Shown here: positions 34,760-44,469 of the stretch, one piece after another
Numbering within the stretch: the stretch's first letter is position 1
Layout: the number at the start of each line of letters is the position of its first letter
Origin: JAJFIE01 sp964344255
Lineage (GTDB): Bacteria; Pseudomonadota; Alphaproteobacteria; Rhodospirillales; Casp-alpha2
Assembly: GCA_964344255.1 (NCBI GenBank)
Contig: CAYFMQ010000012.1
Location: forward strand, 37,115-101,114
DNA length: 64,000 nucleotides
Direction: 5' to 3'
The notes under the pieces: model-generated
Database searches by the model: none
The model's input: the letters and a program-made list of their open reading frames with translations, nothing else
Told to the model about the DNA's origin: nothing
Made by a program: the position numbers and the translations under genes

Positions 34760-35050
34760 TCAGCTTGTCGGCCTCTGCTTGAATCCCGTTTCGACGATGG
34801 TGTTCTCTTCGCTTACCAGTACATCCTCAACCCGAGCGTGTGTCGGACCTTGCCAACAGGTATCGATCATCGCATCCACGTCCTTCTCCTCACCGGAAAA
34901 CAGGGCTTCGACACTGCCGTCTTTCAGATTGCGTACCCATCCGTCAAGTTTGCGCCGGGTCGCCTGTTCGGTCGTCCATGCCCTGTACCACACTCCCTGA
35001 ACCCTGCCCAGGATTTGAACGCGAACCGTTTTAACGCCCATGTCTACCAT
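34760..35050 (-). CDS. acyP: Acylphosphatase
   Basis: A small acylphosphatase (96 aa) that hydrolyses carboxyl-phosphate bonds. The catalytic Arg is in GRVQGVWYRAWT and the Asn in GWVRNLKDGSVEA, both in the usual register. The start is uncertain among ATGs at 35071, 35050 and 35041; the family-like N-terminus begins around MGVKTVRV. It is coupled to the downstream flavoenzyme gene. Confidence 0.9.
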   Translation of the reverse strand: MVDMGVKTVRVQILGRVQGVWYRAWTTEQATRRKLDGWVRNLKDGSVEALFSGEEKDVDAMIDTCWQGPTHARVEDVLVSEENTIVETGFKQRPTS

Positions 35051-35095
35051 CCATGACTGTCCTGACGCCAAGGTTAGTCCCTCTGAATAGCGTCG

Positions 35096-35740
35096 TCACC
35101 CCTGCATTTCGTCCCAGACCAGCATAAAGGCTATGGCGAACATGATGATGGCAACAGCGCTTTCTAGAACCCTTGTGCCCGTGACGGTGCGGAAAAAGGG
35201 TGCAAACAGCGTTGCGCCGTACCCGATAAGGGAAAACCACATGACGGAAGCCAACATGGCGCCCAAGGCGAAATAAACCCTTAAATTTGTTTCGTATTGC
35301 GCAGCGATACCACCGAGCACAACCACGGTATCGAGATAGACATGCGGATTGAGCAACGAGAACGCAAGAGCTGCCATGACGGCCGTTTTGATGCTGCGGC
35401 TTGATCCCCTACCCCGTTCATCCGCGTCGTGTTCCGCCTGCTCCCAATCGCCGGATTTGGCCCTGATAGCGGCCCGGACACTCAGGATACCGAATACGAA
35501 GAGGTATGCCGCCCCACCCCAGGCGGCGCCTGAGCGCAGCAATTCGTTCTTGGCGATCAGGGTTCCCACACTGGCCGCACCGATGGAAATCAGGGTCATA
35601 TCGGTCAACGTGCAGACCACTACGACGGCGAAAACGTGTTGATGGCGGATCCCCTGACGGATCACATAGGCGTTTTGCGCGCCAATGGCGATGATCAGGC
35701 TGGCGCCCAGGGCAAAGCCTTCCAGGGCTGCCGTGATCAA
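35096..35740 (-). CDS. LysE/ArgO-family amino-acid exporter
   Basis: A 214-residue inner-membrane exporter of the LysE family (ArgO/LysE subgroup). Six hydrophobic segments are visible, and the N-terminal GASLIIAIGAQNAYVIRQG and the LLNPHVYLDTVVVLGG motif are diagnostic. It expels basic amino acids such as arginine or lysine in characterised members. The ATG overlaps the pccA stop by four bases, so it is cotranscribed with the carboxylase. Confidence 0.92.
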   Translation of the reverse strand: MITAALEGFALGASLIIAIGAQNAYVIRQGIRHQHVFAVVVVCTLTDMTLISIGAASVGTLIAKNELLRSGAAWGGAAYLFVFGILSVRAAIRAKSGDWEQAEHDADERGRGSSRSIKTAVMAALAFSLLNPHVYLDTVVVLGGIAAQYETNLRVYFALGAMLASVMWFSLIGYGATLFAPFFRTVTGTRVLESAVAIIMFAIAFMLVWDEMQG

Positions 35741-37731
35741 CTGAATTCCATGATTATCTGGTCGACGGAGAGGTTATCGCCCGGTTCGACCCGGATTGCG
35801 CTGACAACGCAGTCCTTTTCCGCGCGCATGACGTTTTCCATTTTCATGGCCTCGATCACGGCTAGCTCTTCACCAGATTTCACTTCCTGACCGACGGATA
35901 CGGCAATGGAAACAAGCAGGCCCGGCATGGGCGACAACAGCAATTTCGACGTGTCAGGCGCCTGTTTTACGGGCATCAGATCGTTGAGGTTCGATATATG
36001 CGGGCTGAGCACCAGAACATCGGCCTGAACACCGGAATGGGTGATTCGGTAGGCTACATCCACACGTTCAACCTGCATGCACATATGCTGACCGTTAATG
36101 TCGCCTTCGAACAGGGGATCGCCCAGCTCCCAGTCGGTGCGAACTGTCAGGGAATTCTCATTGATACGAACATCATAGCCGCCTTCAACGGAGCTGATGT
36201 GCGCTTCATGGCTATCGCCATTGGAAATAACGACCCAGTCACGGGACACCATCCTGCCGTGGCCCGGCACCTGGCCGCTGATCATGGCGGCGCGGCGCTG
36301 GTAGGCATAATGCATGATTGCGCCCACGGCGGTGAGGATTTCAGGCTCGTCGTGGATCGCATCGGCGGGATGGAAACCGTCCGGATATTCCTCGGCGATG
36401 AAGTTGGTGTTGATCTTGCCATCGACGAACCGCTTGTGCGCCATCAGGGCGGCAAGAAACGGAATATTGTGGGAAACGCCACGGATGTAAAAACCGTCCA
36501 GCGCCTTTCGCATGGCGGCAATGGCGTGGCTTCGGTCCCGCCCCCAGGTCACCAGCTTGGCGATCATGGGATCGTAGAACATGGAAATCTCGCCACCTTC
36601 GTAAACGCCGGTATCGACACGCACGATAGCGCCGTCATCGGCGCCTTCAGGGGCCCTGTAGTTTGCCAGCCTGCCGATAGAGGGCAGGAAGTTGCGAAAC
36701 GGGTCTTCGGCGTACACACGGGCCTCCACAGCCCATCCATTCAGCTTCACATCGTCTTGGGTGATGGTAAGTTTCTTGCCCGAAGCGACCCGGATCATCT
36801 GCTCCACCAGATCGAGGCCGGTGATCAGTTCCGTAACCGGATGCTCGACCTGCAGACGGGTATTCATTTCAAGGAAATAGAAGTTCTTGTCCTTGTCGAC
36901 AATGAACTCGACCGTCCCGGCGGATTGGTATTTGACGGCCTTGGAAAGCGCGACAGCCTGTTCGCCCATGGCCTTTCGGGTATCGGGGTCGATAAACGCG
37001 CTTGGCGCTTCCTCGATTACTTTCTGATGGCGACGCTGAATGGAACATTCACGCTCGCCCAGATAGATCACGTTGCCATGACTGTCACCCAGAACTTGGA
37101 TTTCGATATGGCGGGGCTCTTCGATGAATTTCTCGATAAACACCCTATCGTCGCCGAAACTGGACCGTGCTTCGCTGGTTGCACGCTCGAATCCGTCCCG
37201 GCATTCCGCATCGTTATAGGCGACCCGCATGCCCTTGCCGCCGCCGCCGGCGGATGCTTTCAGCATGACGGGATAGCCGATCTTCTTGGCGATCTTGACG
37301 GCTTCGGTTGTGTTCTTGATGGCGTCAGGATGTCCCGGGATCGTGTTGACCTTAGCTTTGGCAGCCAGCTTCTTCGATTCAATTTTATCGCCCATGGCCG
37401 TAATGGCGCGTGGCTTGGGACCGATGAAAGCTACCCCTTCCCTTGCCAGCGCGCGGGCAAAGGAGGCATTTTCGGACAGGAAACCATAACCGGGGTGAAC
37501 GGCATCGGCTTTGGTGTCACGAATGGCCTGAATGATGTTCTTCTGGACCAGGTAACTTTCCGCAGACGGCGCCGGGCCGATGCAAACCGCTTCATCCGCC
37601 ATAGCCACGTGCAGGGACAAACGATCCGCTTCCGAATAGACGGCGACCGTCTTGATGCCCAACCGCTTGGCCGTTTTGATAACGCGGCAGGCGATTTCTC
37701 CCCGGTTGGCGATCAGAATTTTCTTGAACAT
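35737..37731 (-). CDS. pccA: Propionyl-CoA/acetyl-CoA carboxylase alpha subunit (biotin carboxylase + BCCP)
   Basis: Biotin-carboxylating subunit of propionyl-CoA carboxylase (664 aa), converting propionyl-CoA to methylmalonyl-CoA with PccB. Residues 1-450 are the biotin carboxylase (ATP grasp: KASAGGGGKGMRVAY, ERECSIQRRHQKVIEE, EMNTRLQVEHPVTE), a middle BT domain follows, and the C-terminal biotin carrier has the biotinyl-lysine in IEAMKMENVM. The length fits the PCC/ACC alpha family. With pccB and a 2TM gene it forms an operon in the order pccB-2TM-pccA-lysE. Confidence 0.95.
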   Translation of the reverse strand: MFKKILIANRGEIACRVIKTAKRLGIKTVAVYSEADRLSLHVAMADEAVCIGPAPSAESYLVQKNIIQAIRDTKADAVHPGYGFLSENASFARALAREGVAFIGPKPRAITAMGDKIESKKLAAKAKVNTIPGHPDAIKNTTEAVKIAKKIGYPVMLKASAGGGGKGMRVAYNDAECRDGFERATSEARSSFGDDRVFIEKFIEEPRHIEIQVLGDSHGNVIYLGERECSIQRRHQKVIEEAPSAFIDPDTRKAMGEQAVALSKAVKYQSAGTVEFIVDKDKNFYFLEMNTRLQVEHPVTELITGLDLVEQMIRVASGKKLTITQDDVKLNGWAVEARVYAEDPFRNFLPSIGRLANYRAPEGADDGAIVRVDTGVYEGGEISMFYDPMIAKLVTWGRDRSHAIAAMRKALDGFYIRGVSHNIPFLAALMAHKRFVDGKINTNFIAEEYPDGFHPADAIHDEPEILTAVGAIMHYAYQRRAAMISGQVPGHGRMVSRDWVVISNGDSHEAHISSVEGGYDVRINENSLTVRTDWELGDPLFEGDINGQHMCMQVERVDVAYRITHSGVQADVLVLSPHISNLNDLMPVKQAPDTSKLLLSPMPGLLVSIAVSVGQEVKSGEELAVIEAMKMENVMRAEKDCVVSAIRVEPGDNLSVDQIIMEFS

Positions 37732-37765
37732 GGTTATGCGTCACTCCCTAGCAGGCAATCGCGAT

Positions 37766-38017
37766 TTAGCGAAATCCCCTGAATAATCCCATTCCAAAAG
37801 CGGCATGAAGCGCCAGGGGCGCCCCCCAAAGAACCATCGGATAAACGAACCACCATTCCCCAGGCGCCGTCGCAAAATTGATGATGCCAAGAATGATCGA
37901 AACAAAAACAAAGGCGGCCATATGCATGGCGAATCCGCGTAAACGGCGTATTGCCGCCTCCTTGGTTGCATCATCCGCCATTTCCATCGTTTCCGGCTGT
38001 TGCTGCTCGCTCATCAT
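37766..38017 (-). CDS. Two-transmembrane (2TM-domain) small membrane protein
   Basis: A small membrane protein of about 83 residues, located between pccB and pccA. Two helices (HMAAFVFVSIILGIINFAT and WWFVYPMVLWGAPLALHAA) and the FGMGLF end match the 2TM domain pattern. The N-terminus is soluble and acidic. The true start is ATG at 38017 or 38014; the longer frame to 38080 would overlap pccB. The function is unknown; its place in the operon may be a hitch-hiker. Confidence 0.75.
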   Translation of the reverse strand: MMSEQQQPETMEMADDATKEAAIRRLRGFAMHMAAFVFVSIILGIINFATAPGEWWFVYPMVLWGAPLALHAAFGMGLFRGFR

Positions 38018-38039
38018 GCTAATCCACGTATTCCCATCG

Positions 38040-39572
38040 TTAGAGCGGCATGTTGCCGTGCTTCTTCCAGGGATTTTCAAGTTTCTTGTTTCTTAGCATA
38101 CGCAGGCTGCGGCAAATACGCGCACGCGTGTTATGGGGCATGATCACATCGTCGATAAAGCCGCGATGGCCGGCGACGAACGGGTTGGCGAAACGGGTCC
38201 GATACTCTTCCGTTCGCTCGGCGATCTTTTCCTCGTCACCCAAGTCTTGTCGGAAGATGATTTCCACGGCCCCCTTAGGTCCCATGACGGCAATTTCCGC
38301 CGTGGGCCAGGCGAAATTCACGTCACCCCGCAGGTGCTTAGAGCTCATAACATCATAGGCGCCGCCATAGGCCTTGCGGGTAATGACCGTTACCTTGGGA
38401 ATGGTGGCCTCTGAAAAGGCGTAGAGAAGCTTGGCTCCGTGCTTGATAATCCCACCGTATTCCTGCGTCGTGCCCGGCATGAATCCCGGAACGTCGACAA
38501 ACGTCACGATGGGAATATTGAAACAGTCACAGAAACGAACGAACCGGGCTGCCTTGATGGAGGAGTTGATATCGAGGCAACCAGCCAGAACCATGGGCTG
38601 GTTGGCGACGATCCCGACGGTGGCCCCTTCCATGCGGGCGAAACCGATCAGGATGTTACCGGCGTAATTGGGCTGAATCTCGAAAAAATCTCCTTCATCA
38701 ACCACTTTCAGGATCAACTCCTTCATGTCGTAAGGCTTGTTCGGATTGTCCGGGATCAGGGTATCAAGCGACATCTCGACGCGTGTCGGATCGTCGGGCG
38801 TCGGCCTGACAGGCGGCTTTTCCTTGTTGTTGGCCGGCAGGAAATCAACAAAACGCCTCAGATAAAGCAGGGCTTCCACATCGTTCTTGAAAGCACGGTC
38901 GGCAACGCCCGACTTTGATGTATGCGTGGTGGCGCCACCCAGTTCCTCGTGCGTTACGTCCTCGTGCGTAACCGTTTTGACAACATCGGGCCCAGTTACG
39001 AACATGTAGGAGGTATCTTCCACCATGAAGATGAAATCGGTCATGGCTGGCGAATAAACGGCGCCCCCGGCGCACGGCCCCATAATCATGGAAATTTGCG
39101 GCACGACGCCAGACGCCATGACATTACGCTGGAAAACCTCGGCATAACCAGCCAGGGAATCGACGCCTTCCTGGATTCGCGCACCGCCTGAGTCATTGAG
39201 GCCAATCACCGGTGCCCCAACGTTGATGGCCTGGTCCATGATTTTCGCGATCTTATCGGCATGCGACGAAGAAAGCGATCCGCCGAACACTGTGAAATCC
39301 TGGGAAAAGACAAACACCAGACGGCCATTGATGGTGCCAAAACCGATGACAACGCCATCGCCGGGAATGGATTGTTCCGACATGCCGAAATCGGTGCATC
39401 GATGCTCGACGAACATGTCCCATTCTTCAAAGGAATCCGGGTCGAGCAACAATTCGATCCTTTCACGGGCCGTCAGCTTGCCTTTGGCATGCTGGGAATC
39501 GATCCGGCGTTGACCACCACCCTTGCGGGCGCGTTCACGTTTTTCTTCAAGCTGACGGATAATATCATGCAT
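38040..39572 (-). CDS. pccB: Propionyl-CoA carboxylase beta subunit
   Basis: Carboxyltransferase subunit (510 aa) of the PCC holoenzyme. The crotonase-like halves show SIPGDGVVIGFGTINGR, IGLNDSGGARIQEGVDSLAGY, GPCAGGAVYSPAMTDF and the C-terminal FVDVPGFMPGTTQEYGG, RKAYGGAYDVMSSKHLRGD. The 510-residue length fits PccB. It is the first gene of the pccB-2TM-pccA-lysE transcript. Methylmalonyl-CoA epimerase and mutase genes are not in this window. Confidence 0.95.
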   Translation of the reverse strand: MHDIIRQLEEKRERARKGGGQRRIDSQHAKGKLTARERIELLLDPDSFEEWDMFVEHRCTDFGMSEQSIPGDGVVIGFGTINGRLVFVFSQDFTVFGGSLSSSHADKIAKIMDQAINVGAPVIGLNDSGGARIQEGVDSLAGYAEVFQRNVMASGVVPQISMIMGPCAGGAVYSPAMTDFIFMVEDTSYMFVTGPDVVKTVTHEDVTHEELGGATTHTSKSGVADRAFKNDVEALLYLRRFVDFLPANNKEKPPVRPTPDDPTRVEMSLDTLIPDNPNKPYDMKELILKVVDEGDFFEIQPNYAGNILIGFARMEGATVGIVANQPMVLAGCLDINSSIKAARFVRFCDCFNIPIVTFVDVPGFMPGTTQEYGGIIKHGAKLLYAFSEATIPKVTVITRKAYGGAYDVMSSKHLRGDVNFAWPTAEIAVMGPKGAVEIIFRQDLGDEEKIAERTEEYRTRFANPFVAGHRGFIDDVIMPHNTRARICRSLRMLRNKKLENPWKKHGNMPL

Positions 39573-39708
39573 GGCTCGCCGCCTGTTTTTGGAATCGGGA
39601 ATGACAACAATCTAAAATGATGCAGCGCATCAAACCAGCAAATACCGACATCTTTTGCTCAAAGAACGATAGAAAGACCGGGTGAGGCAATCATGTTTTT
39701 GGTATATC

Positions 39709-40443
39709 TTATGCCATATCCAGCAAGCCTAAAAACTCCGCTGACGATTTCACATCCTGATGAATGATCTCTCGCCGTTCCAGGGCTTCCTTGTCCATCC
39801 CCCAACGTTCTTCCTGGTGTAATTCATCCAAATTCGCCGCCTCAAAAGCATCATCAGGGGAAAGACGCCCCCGCCAGACAGCCAGCGCCAGAATAACGGA
39901 TTTAAGGGCGCCAGCCAGGTCGACAAGGCCGGCAAGAGTATAGGCGTCTTGCTCCTTAAAAGAACTCCCTATGGCATCAAAAACCTCTGACGGCTGGTCA
40001 ATTGGAAGGATGCCATTGGTGACGGCAAATCGCGCCCCAAAGGTTTCGGAAACCCAGTCCAGAACCGGTTGCCAGAGATCACGCTGTCTTTTCACCAGAT
40101 CCTCCGGCTCTGCGGCCCAATAACATAGCAGGTCCGAACTTGCATAACCGGTCAACTGATCGATAAAAACCTGTGAATCCGGCTCAATTCGGTCAATCGC
40201 TGCATTGGCGAGGCCGGTTAACGGCATGGAGGCCGGTACGATTTTTTCGCCCTGCTCGTTCCATTCTTCGCAAATACGCAAAGCCAGGGCCTGCGTCGGC
40301 ACACTGAAGGTTTTTTTCAATGGGGTCCTGATTGGACGGCCGTCCAGCTCGAGCAGCCAGCCGCCGGGCGAATTGCCGCATTCAACGGCGGCCGCCGATT
40401 TGTAAAACCGGCGGACCTCGCCTTCACCGATTATCTCAGACAT
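39709..40443 (-). CDS. ATP12-family F1-ATPase assembly chaperone
   Basis: A 244-residue chaperone of the ATP12 family, which binds the F1 alpha subunit during ATP synthase assembly; it is found in mitochondria and alphaproteobacteria. GWLLELDGRPIRTPLKKTF and LALRICEEWNEQGEKIVPASMPLTGLAN are the family's N-terminal blocks, and YASSDLLCYWAAEP and VTNGILPIDQP are the middle blocks. The last gene of the HAD-asmA-atp12 cluster; its ATG shares its first base with the asmA stop. Confidence 0.93.
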   Translation of the reverse strand: MSEIIGEGEVRRFYKSAAAVECGNSPGGWLLELDGRPIRTPLKKTFSVPTQALALRICEEWNEQGEKIVPASMPLTGLANAAIDRIEPDSQVFIDQLTGYASSDLLCYWAAEPEDLVKRQRDLWQPVLDWVSETFGARFAVTNGILPIDQPSEVFDAIGSSFKEQDAYTLAGLVDLAGALKSVILALAVWRGRLSPDDAFEAANLDELHQEERWGMDKEALERREIIHQDVKSSAEFLGLLDMA

Positions 40444-42524
40444 CAGTTACCGAAGATCCCCTGGATAACGCCCCCGATGCCGCCCTCTTGCTCCTGTTGC
40501 TCCTGGGCGGCAGGTTCTGCAGACGATCCCCCTTCCGACGTTCCTACCGAAGAAGAGGAGCCAGAAGTTTCATCGGGTTTTAGGGGTTTTCCGGCTAGAG
40601 CCAGAGCACAGTAATCCGTTTCGTCGACCCCGGAAATGGCCGTATCAGCCGCCATGCCGATGATGGTGGATAACCCGCCCGTTGCAATGCCGGCCGCTAT
40701 GCCTGCGGCTTCCATGGCGACATCGCCGACATCAGGACCGATTGAGGGCTCTTTCAATGTACCGCCCACGTTGATACCGATCTCGGCGGCGGAGGCAAAA
40801 CTGGCATTCTTTGCCCTCGGGTCAAAGTGCATGGCGAGCTTTTCTTCCGCCAGGTTGATGCCGCCTTCTCCGACAATTGACAGGCCACCAGTTTCGAAAA
40901 CGGTCGCCTTGCTGGTCGCTTGTCCCGAAACGATATTGAAATCAACCACGGCGCAGCGCAGGGTTTTGGCGTCCTCCCCCTCGAACAGAGACGTCAGCGG
41001 ACCGGTCACGAAGGCGAGCGCACCGCTGTCGATGTAACCGTCCTGCGATTGCACGCGCGCCGTGCCATCCAGACCGGCCATGAGTTGACGCACGGACGCG
41101 CCGGAACCACGTATCTGCACCTTCATATCCATCTTGCCGGTCAAGGCTTCTTCACCAGCCATATCTTTCAACACCTGGCCGTAATCGATCTGGTTCCCTT
41201 CAATGGAAAGTGACAGTTTCGCTGTAGGAGAAGAGCCATCGAGAGTAACGTCGCCACCGATCCTGCCGCCACCAAAGGTCAATCCGAAGGGTGAAACCAC
41301 GAGCCGACCGTTCTTGAGCGTCAACTCAACATTGACGTCGCCTAAGGAGATACCGTTGGCGTTAAACGTCTTGGCGTTTAAAGCGATTTCGGCATCCGCA
41401 GATTTCAGGCCATCCAGCGGCAAGGGGTCATTCGGGAAAACACGCCCGTCATCAGTGGCTTCCCCTTGTGATTCAGTCGCCGTATCCGCTTGCTCGACGG
41501 TAACATCGGAAAGATCGAATAAGGTCGAAGAAAGATCGGCGCTGACATCCGGTCTCTTTCCGGCAAGATTGACAGCTGCATTACCGGCAAGGTCACTGCC
41601 CCCCAGTTTCAGCGAAAGACCATCAACCGACCAGACATTGTCCCCGTCCCTGAGAGCGCCGGAAACGGCAAACTGTTTTCCATCAGGCAGGGGAATTTCT
41701 CCGGACACGTTCGCCATAGCCATTCCGCGGTTGGCCGTGGAGAGGATATTCCCCGATTTCACATCAAACCCGAGATTGAGACCCTTGGCATTGCGTGGCT
41801 CCTTGATGGTCCCATCAAGCTTAATATCCGCGCCCAGAGCCTGTATACTGATGTTTAACGGGAAAACCTTGTTGTCGCTCAGGGCTTCAAGGGAACCCAT
41901 TGCGCCGATGAGTTTAATGTGTTCCCCGTTAAAGGTCGTATCCAATGACAAATTCATAGGCGATGTGGCGCTATCCGACTGGAGTTCCAGGGAATCAACC
42001 CTGATGCTCTGTTCGTCACCCGTCACCCCGTCCTTGTATGTCAGGCTTACGTCCTTGACGTGGACAACATGGACGACAGGAAGTTGCGCATCCCCGCCTT
42101 CGCCGGAGGATGCCGCTTCACCCTCATCCGGTTTGAAAGTCCAGTTCGCCACCCCGCTGGCGTTCGTTTCAAGGAGAACATCGACACCCATCAGCATGAT
42201 ACGTTTGACCTGGACATCGCCTGTCAGCAGCGGAATCAGGGACACCTCGGCGGAGAAACTGTCGAGGGTTATCATTTCTGCCCGTGATCCCCAATCAGCA
42301 TTGGCGAAGCTGACCCCATCGACACTGACTGAGGGGCTTAATGAAATCTGCAGATCCAGATCACCCTTGATCTCCAGGTTGCGTCCCGTTGCATTTTTGA
42401 CCTGTTCGGCGATGAGCGAGCGGTATTCGTTAAAATCCATGGATTTCAGAACAGCGACACCGGCAACCACGACAGCTATCAAAAGAACGCCAACCACTGC
42501 TAAAATTTTCACTAAACGTTTCAT
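40443..42524 (-). CDS. AsmA-family envelope protein
   Basis: A large (693 aa) periplasmic protein anchored by one N-terminal helix (VKILAVVGVLLIAVVVAGVAVL). DFNEYRSLIAEQVKNATGRNLEIKGD is the AsmA N-terminal block and the long middle is beta-rich repeats; the C-terminal FDPRAKNASF and the Gly/Ala-rich GIAAGIATGGLSTIIGMAADT region are typical of the family. A Ser/Glu/Gln-rich tail ends it. AsmA-like proteins help lipid transport or outer-membrane assembly. It overlaps the HAD gene (four bases) and atp12 (one base). Confidence 0.92.
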   Translation of the reverse strand: MKRLVKILAVVGVLLIAVVVAGVAVLKSMDFNEYRSLIAEQVKNATGRNLEIKGDLDLQISLSPSVSVDGVSFANADWGSRAEMITLDSFSAEVSLIPLLTGDVQVKRIMLMGVDVLLETNASGVANWTFKPDEGEAASSGEGGDAQLPVVHVVHVKDVSLTYKDGVTGDEQSIRVDSLELQSDSATSPMNLSLDTTFNGEHIKLIGAMGSLEALSDNKVFPLNISIQALGADIKLDGTIKEPRNAKGLNLGFDVKSGNILSTANRGMAMANVSGEIPLPDGKQFAVSGALRDGDNVWSVDGLSLKLGGSDLAGNAAVNLAGKRPDVSADLSSTLFDLSDVTVEQADTATESQGEATDDGRVFPNDPLPLDGLKSADAEIALNAKTFNANGISLGDVNVELTLKNGRLVVSPFGLTFGGGRIGGDVTLDGSSPTAKLSLSIEGNQIDYGQVLKDMAGEEALTGKMDMKVQIRGSGASVRQLMAGLDGTARVQSQDGYIDSGALAFVTGPLTSLFEGEDAKTLRCAVVDFNIVSGQATSKATVFETGGLSIVGEGGINLAEEKLAMHFDPRAKNASFASAAEIGINVGGTLKEPSIGPDVGDVAMEAAGIAAGIATGGLSTIIGMAADTAISGVDETDYCALALAGKPLKPDETSGSSSSVGTSEGGSSAEPAAQEQQEQEGGIGGVIQGIFGN

Positions 42525-43198
42525 GTTCTGTCCTCCGTCAGAAGCTCAAGGGAACTGATCAGGTTCCTGAATTCATCTACGACTACGTGCGCCCCAGCCG
42601 ATTCCAGTTCATCACTCGGATGGTAGCCCCAGGATACTCCAATACTTTTTGTCCCGGCATTCCGCGCCATCTCCATGTCATACGTAGTATCACCTATCAT
42701 AACCGTCAATTCAGGCTCGATACCAGTATCAGACATGGCCCGGTCAAGCATATCCGGGTGCGGTTTGCCAATAGCCAGGTCAGCTGTCTGGCGCGTAACA
42801 AAATGTTCAAGCAGTCCATGCGGTTCCAAGGTGGCGATCAGGCCACGCATGGCCTTACCCGTAGCGATGCCCAAAATCCAGCCCCTCTCCACAAGCGATA
42901 GAATTGTCTCTTTCACATCAGGAAACAGGGGTTCGTGAACATCACCTGTGGAACGCAAGTCCCGGAAGGCTGTCTTATAAGATTCCGCCATCTTGTGATG
43001 GAGCGTTTCATCTTCATCGGGGATCAACAGGCTAATCGCGTCAACCAGGGGCAAACCGATAATTCTTCTCACAGCTTTAGGATCGGGGGAGTTAAAACCA
43101 TGGAAATCAAATGTCGTTTCCATGGCATGAACAATAGAATGCTGGGAGTCCACCAATGTCCCGTCACAATCAAACACAGCCAAACGCAGACGTTCCAA
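42521..43198 (-). CDS. HAD-IA family phosphatase (phosphoglycolate phosphatase-like)
   Basis: A 225-residue haloacid-dehalogenase hydrolase, Gph-like. Motif I is FDCDGTLVDSQ, motif II in GIATGK, motif III the Lys in IGKPHPDML and motif IV in VMIGDTTYDMEMARNAG. The cap domain at residues 15-80 is the helical C1 type. Substrates of this subgroup are small phosphates (phosphoglycolate, pyridoxal or sugar phosphates). It overlaps asmA by four bases. In many alphaproteobacteria it follows rluC, but here a 2-kb segment separates them. Confidence 0.92.
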   Translation of the reverse strand: MERLRLAVFDCDGTLVDSQHSIVHAMETTFDFHGFNSPDPKAVRRIIGLPLVDAISLLIPDEDETLHHKMAESYKTAFRDLRSTGDVHEPLFPDVKETILSLVERGWILGIATGKAMRGLIATLEPHGLLEHFVTRQTADLAIGKPHPDMLDRAMSDTGIEPELTVMIGDTTYDMEMARNAGTKSIGVSWGYHPSDELESAGAHVVVDEFRNLISSLELLTEDRT

Positions 43199-43568
43199 AT
43201 CACCGGCCTCAATCTAAACAAACACGACTATTTATTGTAGCGCCCTCACGGCAGGAAACCAGCCTTCCCCGCTGAACAAGACAATAAGATCAAGTTCAAC
43301 CGCGTGATGTTATGCAAGCTATGATAAATTGATCATTTCCATCTGAATTTTCTCGGTGTTTAATAGACTTGGAGATCAGCTATTCAGCTTGTTGTAATAC
43401 TCGTGTGCAAAATGAATAGCGTGTTAATTAATGGGGACTGTATCGGATTGGGGACTCAATCATTTTTTAGCGAACAGCTCTCCATAATATCTTTGGTGAT
43501 TAACCGTCTGTTACAATTCCAGGCGGGATATAACTTTAGGTAATTGCAACCCAGAGGAGGCGGAGAAT
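43199..43568. other. Intergenic region, 370 bases, without a recognisable gene
   Basis: An AT-rich region between the HAD gene and the OmpA-type lipoprotein gene. It holds the promoters of both, a direct repeat of GGGGACT (43433-43439 and 43450-43456) and a TTAA-N7-TTAC pair (43500-43514) resembling a CtrA box with one mismatch. I find no small ORF with a ribosome-binding site and no tRNA or known RNA. Confidence 0.5.
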
Positions 43569-44441
43569 ATGCGATTGATAAAGAACCTGGCTCTCATGGC
43601 CGTAATGTTGCCGTTGGTGGCAGCCTGTGCTGTTGTTGACATTGATGAAGTCAGAAACATGGAGGTCAAACACTGGGAATTTGCACAGAACCTTCATACG
43701 GAATATGTCAATCTGGCCCAGGCAGAAGCTGATGAGACCGATTGGGAAGATGCGAATTTCTTCGCCAACAAGGCCATTGACGCAGCAAATGCCGCCAATG
43801 AGGGCTCAACTATTCCTGATCCACAGGAAATTGCTGAGCGGGAATTGCCCGAAGATCAGGTTGATACGCTGATCAATGCCCGTGATGTCCTGATGGAAGG
43901 TCTCGCTGACGGCCGCCGGAAAAAACCAGGACCTGCTGCTCATGCCCAGGCGATGTTCGATTGCTGGATGCAGGAACAGGAAGAAAACTTCCAGCCGGAT
44001 GATATAGCGGCCTGCCGCGCTGCCTATTTTGAGGCTGTAGCGCAGCTTTTCGAAACCGAACCGATGGCTGAAGAAGCACCGGAGCCGATGGCGGAAACAA
44101 TTAAATCCGTCGGCCCCTTCATGGTTTATTTCGCATTCAACAGTTCATCGCTTGATCCGGCAGCGAATGCTCTTATTGACAGCCTGGCGAGCCACAAATT
44201 CGCCGGTGACGAACTTGGCTATATTGTCCTTTCCGGACACACCGACCTTTCAGGCAACGCCGATTACAATAACGCGCTTTCAGAAAGAAGGGTTTCGGCG
44301 GTATCCGATGCTTTCATGGCAAGGGGCGTAAAAGCCAAGGTGCTCTCGACTTTCTATGGTGAGAAGCGTCCTGCTCAATCCACGAGCGATGGTACGCGTG
44401 AACCCAAAAACCGTCGGGTTGAGATCACGCTGTCCCGTTAA
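43569..44441 (+). CDS. OmpA-family lipoprotein
   Basis: A 290-residue lipoprotein with a lipobox VAAC at about residue 20. A helical domain (residues 25-160) with EVRNMEVKHWEFAQNLHTEY is followed by an OmpA C-terminal peptidoglycan-binding domain at 175-290: FAFNSSSLDPAANALI, LSGHTDLSGNADYNNALSERR with the diaminopimelate-binding Asp/Arg pair, and EPKNRRVEITL. It probably links the outer membrane to peptidoglycan. A strong GGAGGCGGAG ribosome-binding site precedes the ATG, and a bidirectional terminator follows. Confidence 0.88.
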   Translation: MRLIKNLALMAVMLPLVAACAVVDIDEVRNMEVKHWEFAQNLHTEYVNLAQAEADETDWEDANFFANKAIDAANAANEGSTIPDPQEIAERELPEDQVDTLINARDVLMEGLADGRRKKPGPAAHAQAMFDCWMQEQEENFQPDDIAACRAAYFEAVAQLFETEPMAEEAPEPMAETIKSVGPFMVYFAFNSSSLDPAANALIDSLASHKFAGDELGYIVLSGHTDLSGNADYNNALSERRVSAVSDAFMARGVKAKVLSTFYGEKRPAQSTSDGTREPKNRRVEITLSR

Positions 44442-44469
44442 TTTCAACCGTTATACGGTTATAGTTAGA

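Noticed and set aside
35998..37782. 594-codon open frame on the plus strand opposite pccA
   Set aside because: It is the antisense shadow of a well-conserved biotin carboxylase gene and shows no family motif.
41203..42558. 451-codon plus-strand frame opposite asmA
   Set aside because: Ser/Pro/Thr-rich composition is typical of antisense translation; AsmA on the minus strand is clear.
43500..43514. CtrA box (TTAA-N7-TTAC) upstream of the OmpA-type lipoprotein
   Set aside because: One mismatch in a very short AT-rich motif; such matches are common by chance. Mentioned only within the intergenic entry.
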